NCBI GenBank assembly: GCA_017428765.1
Contig: JAFRQF010000025.1
Location: forward strand, 18,187 to 82,186
DNA length: 64,000 nt
Direction: 5' to 3'
Origin: Erysipelotrichaceae bacterium
Lineage (GTDB): Bacteria; Bacillota_I; Bacilli_A; Erysipelotrichales; Erysipelotrichaceae
The position numbers and the translations under genes were made by a program. Under the pieces are notes generated by a model that was given only the letters and a program-made list of their open reading frames with translations, was not told the origin of the DNA and searched no databases. Every line of letters begins with the position of its first letter. Within the stretch, counting starts at the first letter, position 1. This document shows positions 25,977-35,341 of this stretch, one piece after another.

Positions 25977-27923
25977 ATGAGACCGATCGAATTAGATCAA
26001 TTTACCAGATTCCATTTTTTATCATCCTTACATCTTTCCGGTGACAAAAAGAAGATCTTTTTCGTCGATACGAAGATCGACATGGAAGAAAACGGCTACA
26101 AGGCAAAACTTGTTTCCATCGATCTTCAGAGTCAGGAAAGCAAGGACGTCACGGACTATGAAAAATCCGTTCCGTTCATGTCTTTGAAAGACGGCATCTT
26201 CTTCATCAGGAACGATCCCGACAGCAAGGAGATCGCATCTTCTTTCTACAAGGTCGAAGAAGAAGGCAACACGTTCGCCTTCAAGCTTCCGATCGCCGTT
26301 TCGGCTTTGAAAGATCTCGATGATGATCATTATGTCGCCTTATCGCAGACCAACCGTGCCTGTCCGGATTATTATGCTCTGTCCAAAGAAGATAAGGAAG
26401 CTTACGACAAAAAGGTCAAAGATAATGAAGACTATATCGTTTTTGATGAATATCCTTTCGTATTCAACGGGGCAGGTGTAGTCAACGGCAACAGAAACTC
26501 CTTATTCCTGGTCGATAAGAAAGACTTCAGTGTAAAAAAGATCACGCCGGCGACTTTCGATGTTTCGAGCTTCGAAGTCATGAATGGAAAGATCATCTTC
26601 TCAGCCAACGATTTTACGACCTATAAGACCAAATGGGACAAGGTCTACGAGTTTGATAAAGAAAATGGCATCACGATGATCTACAAAGACAAGATGGCCA
26701 TCCATAAGGTCTTTAAAGATAAGGGAAGGGTCTTCGTATTCGGCACCTTTGCGAAAGATTTCGGTGAGATGGAAGCCGGCAAGTTCTATGAACTCAAAGA
26801 CGGAAAGATGGAATTGAGAGTCGATAATGAATTCTCCATGTACAACTCGGTCGGTTCCGATTCCCGCTATGGCAGAGGCAAGAACAGTTTCAAAGATAAT
26901 GAAGACAATTATTTCCTGACCTGTGACAAGGACAGAAGCATCGTCCTGAAACTGGAAGAAGGCGGTTTGAAGAAGGCTGTCGATATCGAAGGTTTCTCCG
27001 TCGATGATTTCGTAAAAGTGAATGATGACTTTTATTGCATTGCCATGAAAGATCAGAAACTGCAGGAAGTCTATAAGGTCAACGGAAACGAAGTGAAGCA
27101 GCTGACTTCCTTCAATGAAGAAGTATTCAAAGATTACTATGTGGCAAAGCCGGAAAAGATCACGGTGAAAAAAGCGGCCGATATCGACGGCTGGGTACTC
27201 AGACCATTCGATTTCGATGAAAACAAGTCCTACCCGGCGATACTGGATATCCATGGCGGTCCGAAGACGGCATATGGTGAAGTCTACTACCATGAGATGC
27301 AATACTGGGCATCGAAAGGCTACTTCGTCATGTTCTGCAACCCAAGAGGGTCTGATGGCAAGGGCAACCAGTTTGCCGACTTGAGACACCAGTTCGGCGG
27401 CATCGACTACCAGGACATCATGGCTTTCGTCGATCTGGTCTTGGAAAAATATCCGTGGATCGACAAGGAAAGACTGGGTGTCACCGGCGGTTCCTATGGC
27501 GGTTATATGACCAACTGGATCATCGGTCAGACCGACCGTTTCAAAGCAGCAGCTACCCAGCGTTCGATCTCCAACTGGATCTCGGAAGTCGGCGTTAGTG
27601 ACTACGGCATCGATTTCCCGATCGAACAGGAGTTCGGCGATGTGAGGAATTGTGCCGGTGAGCTTTGGGGCATGTCGCCTTTGAAATTCGTCAATAACGC
27701 AAAAACACCGACGCTCTTCATCCATTCCACGGAAGATTACCGCTGCCCGGTCCCGGAGGCTTTGCAGTTATATACGGCACTTACCTGCAACGGTGTCGAA
27801 ACAAGGATGTGCTTATTCAAAGGTGAGAACCATGAGCTTTCCAGAAGCGGGAAGCCGACGCACCGCATCCGCAGACTTGAAGAGATCACAAACTGGATGG
27901 ACAGCCATCTGGCGCAGGAATAG
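25977..27923 (+). CDS. S9 family prolyl oligopeptidase-type peptidase
   Basis: This 648-residue cytosolic serine peptidase lacks a signal peptide. A divergent beta-propeller (about 1-390) is followed by an alpha/beta hydrolase domain. The catalytic triad is visible: Ser506 in GGSYGG, Asp in HSTEDYRCP and His in GENHELSRSGKP. It is acylaminoacyl-peptidase/DPP-like, so it would trim imported peptides. The start has AGGAGG. It is the first of five peptide-degradation genes after opp, all on the same strand with short gaps. Confidence 0.92.
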   Translation: MRPIELDQFTRFHFLSSLHLSGDKKKIFFVDTKIDMEENGYKAKLVSIDLQSQESKDVTDYEKSVPFMSLKDGIFFIRNDPDSKEIASSFYKVEEEGNTFAFKLPIAVSALKDLDDDHYVALSQTNRACPDYYALSKEDKEAYDKKVKDNEDYIVFDEYPFVFNGAGVVNGNRNSLFLVDKKDFSVKKITPATFDVSSFEVMNGKIIFSANDFTTYKTKWDKVYEFDKENGITMIYKDKMAIHKVFKDKGRVFVFGTFAKDFGEMEAGKFYELKDGKMELRVDNEFSMYNSVGSDSRYGRGKNSFKDNEDNYFLTCDKDRSIVLKLEEGGLKKAVDIEGFSVDDFVKVNDDFYCIAMKDQKLQEVYKVNGNEVKQLTSFNEEVFKDYYVAKPEKITVKKAADIDGWVLRPFDFDENKSYPAILDIHGGPKTAYGEVYYHEMQYWASKGYFVMFCNPRGSDGKGNQFADLRHQFGGIDYQDIMAFVDLVLEKYPWIDKERLGVTGGSYGGYMTNWIIGQTDRFKAAATQRSISNWISEVGVSDYGIDFPIEQEFGDVRNCAGELWGMSPLKFVNNAKTPTLFIHSTEDYRCPVPEALQLYTALTCNGVETRMCLFKGENHELSRSGKPTHRIRRLEEITNWMDSHLAQE

Positions 27924-27938
27924 AAAGAAGGAGACGCT

Positions 27939-29372
27939 ATGACACAATTTGATCTGAGCAGACCGCAGAACTACTGGTTCAATGAGATCGCCAAGATCCC
28001 GCACCCGTCAAGACATGAAAAGAAGATCTCGGATTTCATCGTGGAATTCGCCAGGGAAAGAGGTCTTGAATATAAACAGGATCACGTCTGGAACGTCATC
28101 GTCGAAAAACCGGCATCGCCGGGCTATGAAGATGCGCCGGCACTGATCATGCAGGCTCACATCGATATGGTCCCGGCCAAGGTGGACGGATCGGACCATG
28201 ACTTTGAAAACGATCCTCTGGATCTTTATGTCAATGAGGAAGGCTGGTTACACGCCAGGGGGACGACCTTAGGCGGAGATGACGGCCATGGCGTGGCATA
28301 TATGCTGTCGCTGCTCGATGATAAGGAAGCCAAACATCCGAGACTTCAGTGTTTCTTCACGACGATGGAAGAGATCGGATTATTGGGATCCATGGAGATC
28401 AAGCCGGAAGATGTCAAGGCTGACCGCATGATCAATCTTGACGGCGGCGGAGAGACTTCAACAGGTATCTCGGCAGCCGGCGGCTGCAATGTCTACATTC
28501 ATAAGGACATCGAATGGGTCACATCCGAAAAGCCGACATACTGCATGAATATCTCGGGACTGACCGGCGGACATTCCGGCGGCCAGATCCATCTGGAAAA
28601 AGGCAATGCGATCGTCATTGCTGCAAGAGTCATCGAAGAAGCTTTCATGAAGGGGATGGACTTTGAACTGGTCTGTCTCAAGGGCGGCGAAAAAGACAAC
28701 GCGATCCCAAGAGCTGCTTTCATCACATTCAATTCTTCGACACCGTTTGAAGAGATCAAAGCGATCTTCGAACAGACGCAATCCAATATAAAAACGGAAC
28801 TGGAGTTCTCCGATCCGGAGATCTGCGTGAGCGTTGAAGAGACAGATAAAGCAGGAAGATATATCAAAGACGGCAAAGATATCATCGATTACGCCTATCT
28901 GCAGCCAAACGGCTTCCAGCATCGTTCAATGGCGATCGAAGGCTTGACACTGACTTCATTGAATCTTGGTGTAGCTTCGACAGATGAAAAGGAAGTCTTC
29001 CTGGATACGCTGATCCGTTCGGCAATGGATCATGCATCAGACGATCTGAAAGACCGTCTGTGCCTGCTGGCGGATAAATGCAATGTCCGTTTCGAATCAC
29101 CGATGCGCTACTCCGGCTGGAACTATGAACCGAAATCGGAGATGAGAGAAAAACTCAGAGCGGTCGTAAAGGAATTCGGCGGAGAATTGAGCGAACACGC
29201 GGGACACGGCGGAAACGAGTGCGGTGTGTTCAAGGCACTGAACCCAAAGCTTGACATCATCACTTTCGGTCCGATCGGCAAAGATGTCCATACACCGGAA
29301 GAAAAACTGGATCTGGAAAGCTTCGAGCGTTCCTACCAGATGTTGAAAAAACTTGTCAGTATGTGTGATTAA
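27939..29372 (+). CDS. pepD: Aminoacyl-histidine dipeptidase (PepD, peptidase family M20C)
   Basis: This 477-residue zinc dipeptidase has IAKIPHPSRHEKKISDFI near the N-terminus. The metal-binding motifs MQAHIDMVP (His, Asp), GTTLGGDDGHGVA and EEIGLLGS are present, and the dimerisation-region GHSGGQIH fits this branch. It splits dipeptides such as Xaa-His and Cys-Gly, the last step of peptide use. It lies 15 bp after the S9 gene with a GGAG SD. Confidence 0.92.
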   Translation: MTQFDLSRPQNYWFNEIAKIPHPSRHEKKISDFIVEFARERGLEYKQDHVWNVIVEKPASPGYEDAPALIMQAHIDMVPAKVDGSDHDFENDPLDLYVNEEGWLHARGTTLGGDDGHGVAYMLSLLDDKEAKHPRLQCFFTTMEEIGLLGSMEIKPEDVKADRMINLDGGGETSTGISAAGGCNVYIHKDIEWVTSEKPTYCMNISGLTGGHSGGQIHLEKGNAIVIAARVIEEAFMKGMDFELVCLKGGEKDNAIPRAAFITFNSSTPFEEIKAIFEQTQSNIKTELEFSDPEICVSVEETDKAGRYIKDGKDIIDYAYLQPNGFQHRSMAIEGLTLTSLNLGVASTDEKEVFLDTLIRSAMDHASDDLKDRLCLLADKCNVRFESPMRYSGWNYEPKSEMREKLRAVVKEFGGELSEHAGHGGNECGVFKALNPKLDIITFGPIGKDVHTPEEKLDLESFERSYQMLKKLVSMCD

Positions 29373-29385
29373 GGAGGATAAATAC

Positions 29386-29964
29386 ATGGCAAAAGGTATC
29401 GTAGTTATTTTGAGCGGAGCCTCTTCCGTAGGCAAAGGCAAGATCCGTGACAAACTTCTGGCAGATCCGGAACTGAATCTGTTCTTCTCGATCTCTGAAA
29501 CGACCCGTCCGAAGAAGGAAGGAGAGGTCGATGGCAAGGATTATTATTTCGTTTCCCACAAGCAGTTTGCGGATTCCGTCAAAAATAAGGAATTTCTGGA
29601 ATATACCGAATTCAACGGTTATTATTACGGGACCCCGAAAGCCCAGGTCGATTTCCTGGTCTCCAAGGGCAAAAACGTTCTGATCGAAGTCGAAGCGCAA
29701 GGCGTCGGTCCGATCAAGCTGAATATCCCGGAGTCCATTGCGTTCTTCGTCATGCCGACGAGTTTTGAAGAGCTTGAAAAGCAGATCCACGAGATCTACA
29801 AGGATGATGAGGCTTCCGTGCAGAGACGTCTGAACAAGGCGAAGATGGAAATGGAGATCGCTCCGCTTTTCAACAACATCGTCTACAACGATGATGCCGA
29901 TAAGGCAGTCGAACAGATCAAGAAGATCGTGATGGAAGAAATGGAGAAGAGAAACGATGAATAA
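29386..29964 (+). CDS. Guanylate kinase-like protein with altered P-loop
   Basis: The protein has 192 residues, the usual Gmk length. The GMP site is recognisable as SETTRPKKEGEVDGKDYYF and YYYGTP. The P-loop reads GASSVGKGK where Gmk proteins have G(P/A)SG(V/A)GK(G/S)(T/S): the hydroxyl residue after GKG is Lys, and the second Arg of TTRxxR is Lys. It could be a functional variant, a paralogue with another nucleotide substrate, or a regulatory pseudokinase. The start MAKGIV has AAGGAGG. It overlaps the M29 peptidase gene by 8 bp, an unexpected partner. Confidence 0.8.
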   Translation: MAKGIVVILSGASSVGKGKIRDKLLADPELNLFFSISETTRPKKEGEVDGKDYYFVSHKQFADSVKNKEFLEYTEFNGYYYGTPKAQVDFLVSKGKNVLIEVEAQGVGPIKLNIPESIAFFVMPTSFEELEKQIHEIYKDDEASVQRRLNKAKMEMEIAPLFNNIVYNDDADKAVEQIKKIVMEEMEKRNDE

Positions 29965-31198
29965 GTGGCAGCTTGAAAAACTCGCAAGAGTTCTGATCAG
30001 GACCGGTGTCAACCTGCAGGAAGGGGAAACGGTCGTGTTGCAGACGGATACGGCGGCGATCGATCTGGCCAGAGAGATCACCAAGGAAGCCTTTGCGGCA
30101 GGTGCGGCAAACGTTGAAGCATTCATCGAAGATGCCGAGATCAACCACCTCAAGGCTTTGAACTGCACACCGGAGACTTTGCGTGATCTTCCGGATTGGA
30201 AGAAAGAAAGCCTTGATTCCATCCTTCGTACCGGCAAAGGCGTACAGCTCGGCGTCAGAGCTTCCAGACCTTCCATCAACCTTGATGTTCCGGATGAGAA
30301 TCTGAAAGCCCAGGCTTACGCATCCAATGAATTAAGGAATGTCGTACGTCATTACATCCATCAGGGGTGTCTGAAATGGACGGGCACGATCTATCCTTCC
30401 ATGGAATGGGCAAAGAAAGTCTTCCCGGAATTCGATGACGAGACTGCCTATGCGAAACTTGAAGATGCCATCTGCAAGATGATGCGTGTCGATGAAGATT
30501 CCGATCCGGTCGAAAACTGGAAGAAACATTGCGAAGAGCTGGCGGAACGTTCCAAGAAGCTCAACGACTTCAACTTCAAGTCCTTACATATCACATCGGA
30601 ACTTGGAACCGACTTAAAGATGGATCTTGTTGAAGATCATATCTGGTGTTCGGCAGGGGAAATGGGTTCGCAGAACGTCAATGCCCCATACGTCGCCAAT
30701 ATGCCGACCGAAGAAGTCTTTACCGATCCGGATTTCCGTACGGTAAACGGCATAGCCTATGCATCCTTCCCGTTATTCATTTCCGGAAAGCTCGTAAAAG
30801 ATTTTTCCATCACGTTTGAAAACGGCAAAGCCGTCGACTGCAACGCTTCGGAAAACGTCGAATTCTTAAGAGAAGCACTTTTCAGAGATGAGACGACAAG
30901 ACAGCTCGGTGAAGTGGCGCTGGTCTCCAAGAAGTCACCGATCCGTCAGATGGGCAGGATCTTCTACAACGGTCTGATCGATGAGAATGCCGCCTGCCAC
31001 CTGGCCTTCGGCACGAGCTTCCCTGACTGCGTTAAGTACGGAACGGCTCTGACAAGAGAACAGCTGATCGAAAAAGGCGTCAACTTCTCCGTTTCCCATA
31101 ACGACTTCATGATCGGTACCGATGACATCAAGGTCGTAGGCACGACCCATGACGGGACAGAAGTCACCATCATGGAACATGGCGATTTCGTCATTTAG
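29957..31198 (+). CDS. Aminopeptidase, family M29 (AmpS/PepS-like)
   Basis: This 413-residue metallo-aminopeptidase has the N-terminal LARVLIRTGVNLQEGETVVLQTD. The C-terminal catalytic domain holds TVNGIAYASFPLFISG, GLIDENAACHLAFG and HNDFMIGTDDIKVVG. It would remove N-terminal residues from imported peptides in the cytosol. The start codon overlaps the guanylate kinase-like gene (ATGAATAA), and the M24 gene follows 9 bp later. Confidence 0.92.
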   Translation: MNKWQLEKLARVLIRTGVNLQEGETVVLQTDTAAIDLAREITKEAFAAGAANVEAFIEDAEINHLKALNCTPETLRDLPDWKKESLDSILRTGKGVQLGVRASRPSINLDVPDENLKAQAYASNELRNVVRHYIHQGCLKWTGTIYPSMEWAKKVFPEFDDETAYAKLEDAICKMMRVDEDSDPVENWKKHCEELAERSKKLNDFNFKSLHITSELGTDLKMDLVEDHIWCSAGEMGSQNVNAPYVANMPTEEVFTDPDFRTVNGIAYASFPLFISGKLVKDFSITFENGKAVDCNASENVEFLREALFRDETTRQLGEVALVSKKSPIRQMGRIFYNGLIDENAACHLAFGTSFPDCVKYGTALTREQLIEKGVNFSVSHNDFMIGTDDIKVVGTTHDGTEVTIMEHGDFVI

Positions 31199-31207
31199 GA
31201 GAAGCCA

Positions 31208-32491
31208 ATGATCTCAAAACAGGAATTTCTAGTGGAAGATATTCCGGATGTCGATTCGCTTTCCGATAAGATCTTAGGCTACCGTCAAAGAGGAAAGCTT
31301 CTGGATAAGTGGCTGGTCTCAAGACTTGATACGCTGCTTCCGAAACTGATGAAGGATGCCGATATCGACTGCTGGGTTTTGATCAACAACGAATACAACG
31401 AAGATCCGATCTTCTGGACGCTGACCACTTACGATCAGATCACCGCCAGAAGGCTGACCATCATGATCTTCCATCTGGAAGAAGACGGAAGCGTAAAACG
31501 CTATTCGATCACCCGCTATCCGATGCCCAATTACGAACAGCTTTGGAACGACCAGTCGATCGGCCAGATGAAGACACTGGCTGACACCATCAAAGGCTGG
31601 AACGTGAAAAAGATCGGTCTGAACTTCTCGGATGATTTCGCGTATGCCGATGGTCTGTCTTATTCGTTATATCGCGACTTCGTCAAGGAACTTGACGAGG
31701 AAGAAAAAGCCAAGATCGTCTCAGCGGAAAACGTTTCCGTAGGTTGGCTGGAAACAAGAAGCGAAGAGGAGATGGCGGCGTATAACGATATCGTACAGAT
31801 CGCCCATACTTTGATCGCCCAGGCCTTTTCCAACAAAGTCATCCATCCGGGCGTCAGCACGGCAGATGATGTCAAATACTGGATGCTGCAGAAAACGATC
31901 GACCTGGGACTTGAGCCTTGGTTCGATTATGAAGTCTCGATCCTAAGAAACGGCAAAGACCATCTCGAAGGGGAGGAGATCATCCTTCCGGGCGATATGC
32001 TTCACTGCGATGTCGGTTTCCGTTATCTGAACCTTTGTACGGATACGCAGGAACTCTGTTATATCCTGAAAGACGATGAATCCGATGTACCCGAAGATCT
32101 CAAACAAGGCATGGCGATCACCAACCGCTTGCAGGATATCGTCATTGAAGAGCTCAAGATCGGAAGGACCGGAAACGAAGTGCTCAAAGCTTCCCTGGAA
32201 AAGGCGAAAGCGGAAGGCATACGTCCTTGTATCTACACCCATCCTCTGGGCTTTCATGGCCATGCGGCAGGTCCGACGATCGGCCTTTGGGACAAACAGA
32301 ACGGCGTGGAAGGAAGCGGCGATTACCCGGTCCATGACAATACCGCGTATTCATTGGAACTCAACGCGACGGCATATTGCAAGACCTATGGTTGCGATGT
32401 GCGCTTCGCTATGGAGTCTGACATCTTACTTAAAAACGGCAAGGTGTATTTCTTAGCCGGCAGGCAGGAAAACTTCCACCTGGTCAAATAA
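31208..32491 (+). CDS. M24 family metallopeptidase (Xaa-Pro aminopeptidase-like)
   Basis: The protein has 427 residues: an N-terminal creatinase-like domain and a C-terminal pita-bread fold. The five metal ligands are visible: Asp in LHCDVGF, Asp in CTDTQEL, His in THPLGFHGHAAGP, Glu in YSLELNAT and Glu in AMESDIL. It would cleave Xaa-Pro bonds that other aminopeptidases cannot. The exact specificity is inferred. It is the last gene of the peptide module, followed by a terminator. Confidence 0.88.
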   Translation: MISKQEFLVEDIPDVDSLSDKILGYRQRGKLLDKWLVSRLDTLLPKLMKDADIDCWVLINNEYNEDPIFWTLTTYDQITARRLTIMIFHLEEDGSVKRYSITRYPMPNYEQLWNDQSIGQMKTLADTIKGWNVKKIGLNFSDDFAYADGLSYSLYRDFVKELDEEEKAKIVSAENVSVGWLETRSEEEMAAYNDIVQIAHTLIAQAFSNKVIHPGVSTADDVKYWMLQKTIDLGLEPWFDYEVSILRNGKDHLEGEEIILPGDMLHCDVGFRYLNLCTDTQELCYILKDDESDVPEDLKQGMAITNRLQDIVIEELKIGRTGNEVLKASLEKAKAEGIRPCIYTHPLGFHGHAAGPTIGLWDKQNGVEGSGDYPVHDNTAYSLELNATAYCKTYGCDVRFAMESDILLKNGKVYFLAGRQENFHLVK

Positions 32492-32503
32492 CAAATATCA
32501 TCA

Positions 32504-32529
32504 AAAGCCCGTTGAAACGGGCTTTCTTA
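32504..32529 (+). terminator. Terminator of the peptide-use operon
   Basis: Stem AAAGCCCGT/ACGGGCTTT with a TGAA loop, then CTT. Confidence 0.75.
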
Positions 32530-32559
32530 AGCATTTAAGGCGGGAAATTCTGCTGCGTG

Positions 32560-32568
32560 TGTTAAAAT
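32560..32568 (+). promoter_or_regulatory. Extended -10 of the ABC exporter gene, leaderless-type
   Basis: TGTTAAAAT (TGn plus TAAAAT) ends 7 bp before the ATG at 32576. There is no SD in the gap. Confidence 0.5.
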
Positions 32569-32575
32569 TCTTATT

Positions 32576-34333
32576 ATGTTGAAACGATTCTTTTCTTATT
32601 ACAGACCATATTTAAAAACATTTGCGCTCGATATGAGCTGCGCTTTAGGCAATTCCGCTGTCGGCGTCTTATATCCGATACTGACCAGATATATGCTCAA
32701 TGATCTGATCCCGAACCGCAAGTTCGATCAGATCATCATCTTCGGTGTCGTGCTTTTGCTGGCGTATGTGGTGAAGATGCTGATGAAGTATTCGGTCGAC
32801 TACTACGGCCATATGGTCGGTACGAGACTTCAGGCCGATATGCGCAGGGAACTCTTCGCAAAACTGGAGAAACTGCCGTTTTCTTACTTTGACAATAACG
32901 AGACCGGCAAGATCATGTCGCGTATCACCTCCGACTTGCAGGAGATCTCCGAGCTGGCCCACCACGGTCCGGAGATGCTGGTGATGACTTCGTTCTCGCT
33001 GATCTTCTCCCTGGTCTATCTTTCCTCCATCAATGTGACGCTGGCTTTGATCATCTTCTCCTGTTCGCCTTTACTGATCATCATCACGGTGATCGTCAGA
33101 AAGAAGCACCTGGAATCTTCCAGACGGGCAAGACGTTCGTTGGCGCAGATCAATGGCGATGTCAACTCTTCGGTTTCCGGCATCCGCATCACCAAGGCAT
33201 TCAACAATGCCGATAAGGAGATGGAAAAATTCGAAGTCGGAAACAAGGCCTTCGTTGAGGCAAAGCGCGGCCAGTATTTCACCATGGCCATTCAGCATGC
33301 CGCAACGATCTTCGTGACGGACATCTTCAATGTCGTCTGTCTGATCTCCGGCGGTATCTTCTTATACAATGGGGCGATCAGCTTCGGTGATTATTCGACA
33401 TTCATCGTATCCGTTTCCTTCTTCACCAGCCCGATCTTGCAGCTGGTCCAGTGGATGGAACAGTTCGATGAAGGCGTGACCGGTTTTGAACGTTTCTGTG
33501 AGATCATCGATCTGCCGGTCGAGGAAGACCGCAAGGATGCAAGAGATATCGAAAAGCTCAACGGCGATATCCGATTCGATGAGGTCTGTTTCTCCTATAA
33601 CCTGGATGAGAAAAGGGAAGTCCTCGATCACATCAGTTTCACCGTTCCGAAGGGAAAGACGATCGCACTTGTCGGTCCTTCCGGCGGCGGCAAGACGACG
33701 ATCTGTCATCTGCTTCCGAAATTCTATCATCCGCAATCTGGTGTGATCTCGATCGACGGCAACGATATCGAAGATATCACGATGCAGTCCTTAAGAGAAA
33801 ACATCGGTATCGTCCAGCAGGATGTCTTCCTGTTCTCGGGAAGCTTCGCGGACAACATCGCCTATGGCAAGAAGGATGCGACGATGGACGAGATCATCGA
33901 AGCAGCTAAAAAAGCCAATATCTATGACTATATCCTCTCGCTGCCGGAGGGCTTTGATACAGAGATCGGCGAACGCGGCATACGTCTTTCCGGCGGCCAG
34001 AAGCAGCGCCTTTCGATCGCCCGTGTCTTCTTGAAGAATCCGAGCATCCTGATCCTTGATGAAGCGACGTCCGCCCTTGACAATACGACGGAAGCTCTCA
34101 TTCAGGAAGCCCTGAACTCTCTGAAAAAGGGCAGGACGACGATCGTCGTAGCTCACAGATTATCGACCATCAAGAATGCCGATGAGATCCTGGTCGTCGC
34201 CAACGGAAAGATCAGGGAATCCGGTACGCACGATGAACTGCTCAGAAAAGATGAGGGTATCTATAAGAGATTATACGAATCACAGTTCCTGGATTCGGAT
34301 TTCGGAATCGATTCAAAAATGATGATGTCCTAG
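32576..34333 (+). CDS. ABC exporter, transmembrane and ATPase domains fused
   Basis: This 585-residue half-exporter works as a homo- or heterodimer. Six membrane segments lie in residues 1 to about 310, with KLEKLPFSYFDNNETGKIMSRITSD typical of type I exporters. The ATPase follows: Walker A GPSGGGKTT, signature LSGGQKQR, Walker B LILDEATSALD and the H-loop VAHRLST. The substrate (lipid, drug or peptide) cannot be told. It is a single-gene unit with a leaderless-type start. Confidence 0.92.
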   Translation: MLKRFFSYYRPYLKTFALDMSCALGNSAVGVLYPILTRYMLNDLIPNRKFDQIIIFGVVLLLAYVVKMLMKYSVDYYGHMVGTRLQADMRRELFAKLEKLPFSYFDNNETGKIMSRITSDLQEISELAHHGPEMLVMTSFSLIFSLVYLSSINVTLALIIFSCSPLLIIITVIVRKKHLESSRRARRSLAQINGDVNSSVSGIRITKAFNNADKEMEKFEVGNKAFVEAKRGQYFTMAIQHAATIFVTDIFNVVCLISGGIFLYNGAISFGDYSTFIVSVSFFTSPILQLVQWMEQFDEGVTGFERFCEIIDLPVEEDRKDARDIEKLNGDIRFDEVCFSYNLDEKREVLDHISFTVPKGKTIALVGPSGGGKTTICHLLPKFYHPQSGVISIDGNDIEDITMQSLRENIGIVQQDVFLFSGSFADNIAYGKKDATMDEIIEAAKKANIYDYILSLPEGFDTEIGERGIRLSGGQKQRLSIARVFLKNPSILILDEATSALDNTTEALIQEALNSLKKGRTTIVVAHRLSTIKNADEILVVANGKIRESGTHDELLRKDEGIYKRLYESQFLDSDFGIDSKMMMS

Positions 34334-34348
34334 ACATCATCATTTTTT
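34316..34348. terminator. Bidirectional terminator, ABC exporter / GH5 lipoprotein
   Basis: A 12-bp perfect stem (AATGATGATGTC/GACATCATCATT) with T tracts on both sides sits between the convergent genes and overlaps both 3' ends. Confidence 0.85.
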
Positions 34349-35341
34349 GTCAGAATACTTTGCGATCGTATCGATCAGCCATGTGCCGGCCGTTGAGAAG
34401 TCTTCTCTTACAAAGCCCCGGTCTTTGAGACAGTCTCTTCTGATGGCTGCCGATGCTTCGGCTGTCTTGGAGAACTCCCACATGCAATAGGAGATCCGAT
34501 TGTCTTCCAGGAATGAGATCCAGGTGTCGGCTTCTTCGATATCGATCGGCAGATTGCCGGTCGACGCCGTGATGCCGAATTCCGTTACGAATAAAGGAAG
34601 ACCTTTTTCAATGGCGATCTGGGCTTTATCCCGCAGCTGCTGTCTGTGAGAAGCGGAATAAAAGTGCAGGGTGTAGAGAAGATTGCCGAAATCCAGCGGA
34701 TCATTTGCGGCAATGTCGACATCCTGCGACCAGTTCGGTGTACCGACGATGATCGCGGAGTCCGGGTCATTGTTTCGGATGATCGGTATGATGACCTCCG
34801 CATAGTTTTTGATATCCTTCCATTCCGTTTTGTTGGGTTCATTGCAGATCTCATAAAGCACATGGACTTCGTCCTTATACTTTGCGCTGACTTCTTCGAA
34901 AAACAGCTTTGCTTCATCGATATACTTATTGGGATCGCCGTCTTCGAGGATGTGCCAGTCGATGATGACATACATGTCATTGTTTCTGGCATAGTTCACA
35001 CCGTCGTCGATGGCTTTTATAAGACGGTTCTGGTCTGCGCCGGTACAATAACCCACGTTTCCCACGCCCCAGGTATACATGGCGAGACGGAATACGTTGG
35101 CTCCCATCAGATGGGAGATGTCATGGAAGCATTCATCGTTGATGTAGCGCTCACTTAATGACAAGCCGTAGCTCGAGATGCCTCTTAGCATCACAGGCTG
35201 TCCGTTTTTATCGCAGAGTCTTGTATCGATGACTTTAAGCTTGCCAGCGCTCGACGGCCGGTCTTTGCCGTCAAAGGAAGCTTTCTGCGTACAGGCGCTT
35301 AATACCAACAGACATAATAGGATGCTCAGGATCTTTTTCAT
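34340..35341 (-). CDS. Glycoside hydrolase family 5 lipoprotein (endoglucanase-like)
   Basis: The protein has 333 residues. The signal peptide ends in the lipobox LSACT, so it is tethered outside the cell. The GH5 domain shows RGISSYGLS, VIIDWHILEDGDP, the acid/base Glu in YEICNEPN and the nucleophile Glu in FVTEFG; it resembles the cellulase subgroup. It would trim beta-glucans at the surface and feed the importer encoded on the other arm of the locus. Its start overlaps the GH94-like gene stop by 4 bp, with GAGGTG as SD. It is the last gene of the leftward operon. Confidence 0.9.
   Translation of the reverse strand: MKKILSILLCLLVLSACTQKASFDGKDRPSSAGKLKVIDTRLCDKNGQPVMLRGISSYGLSLSERYINDECFHDISHLMGANVFRLAMYTWGVGNVGYCTGADQNRLIKAIDDGVNYARNNDMYVIIDWHILEDGDPNKYIDEAKLFFEEVSAKYKDEVHVLYEICNEPNKTEWKDIKNYAEVIIPIIRNNDPDSAIIVGTPNWSQDVDIAANDPLDFGNLLYTLHFYSASHRQQLRDKAQIAIEKGLPLFVTEFGITASTGNLPIDIEEADTWISFLEDNRISYCMWEFSKTAEASAAIRRDCLKDRGFVREDFSTAGTWLIDTIAKYSDKK

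Noticed and set aside
26601..27725. 374-codon open frame opposite the S9 peptidase gene
   Set aside because: Antisense shadow. The plus-strand gene has an intact catalytic triad and SD; this frame has neither motifs nor start signals.
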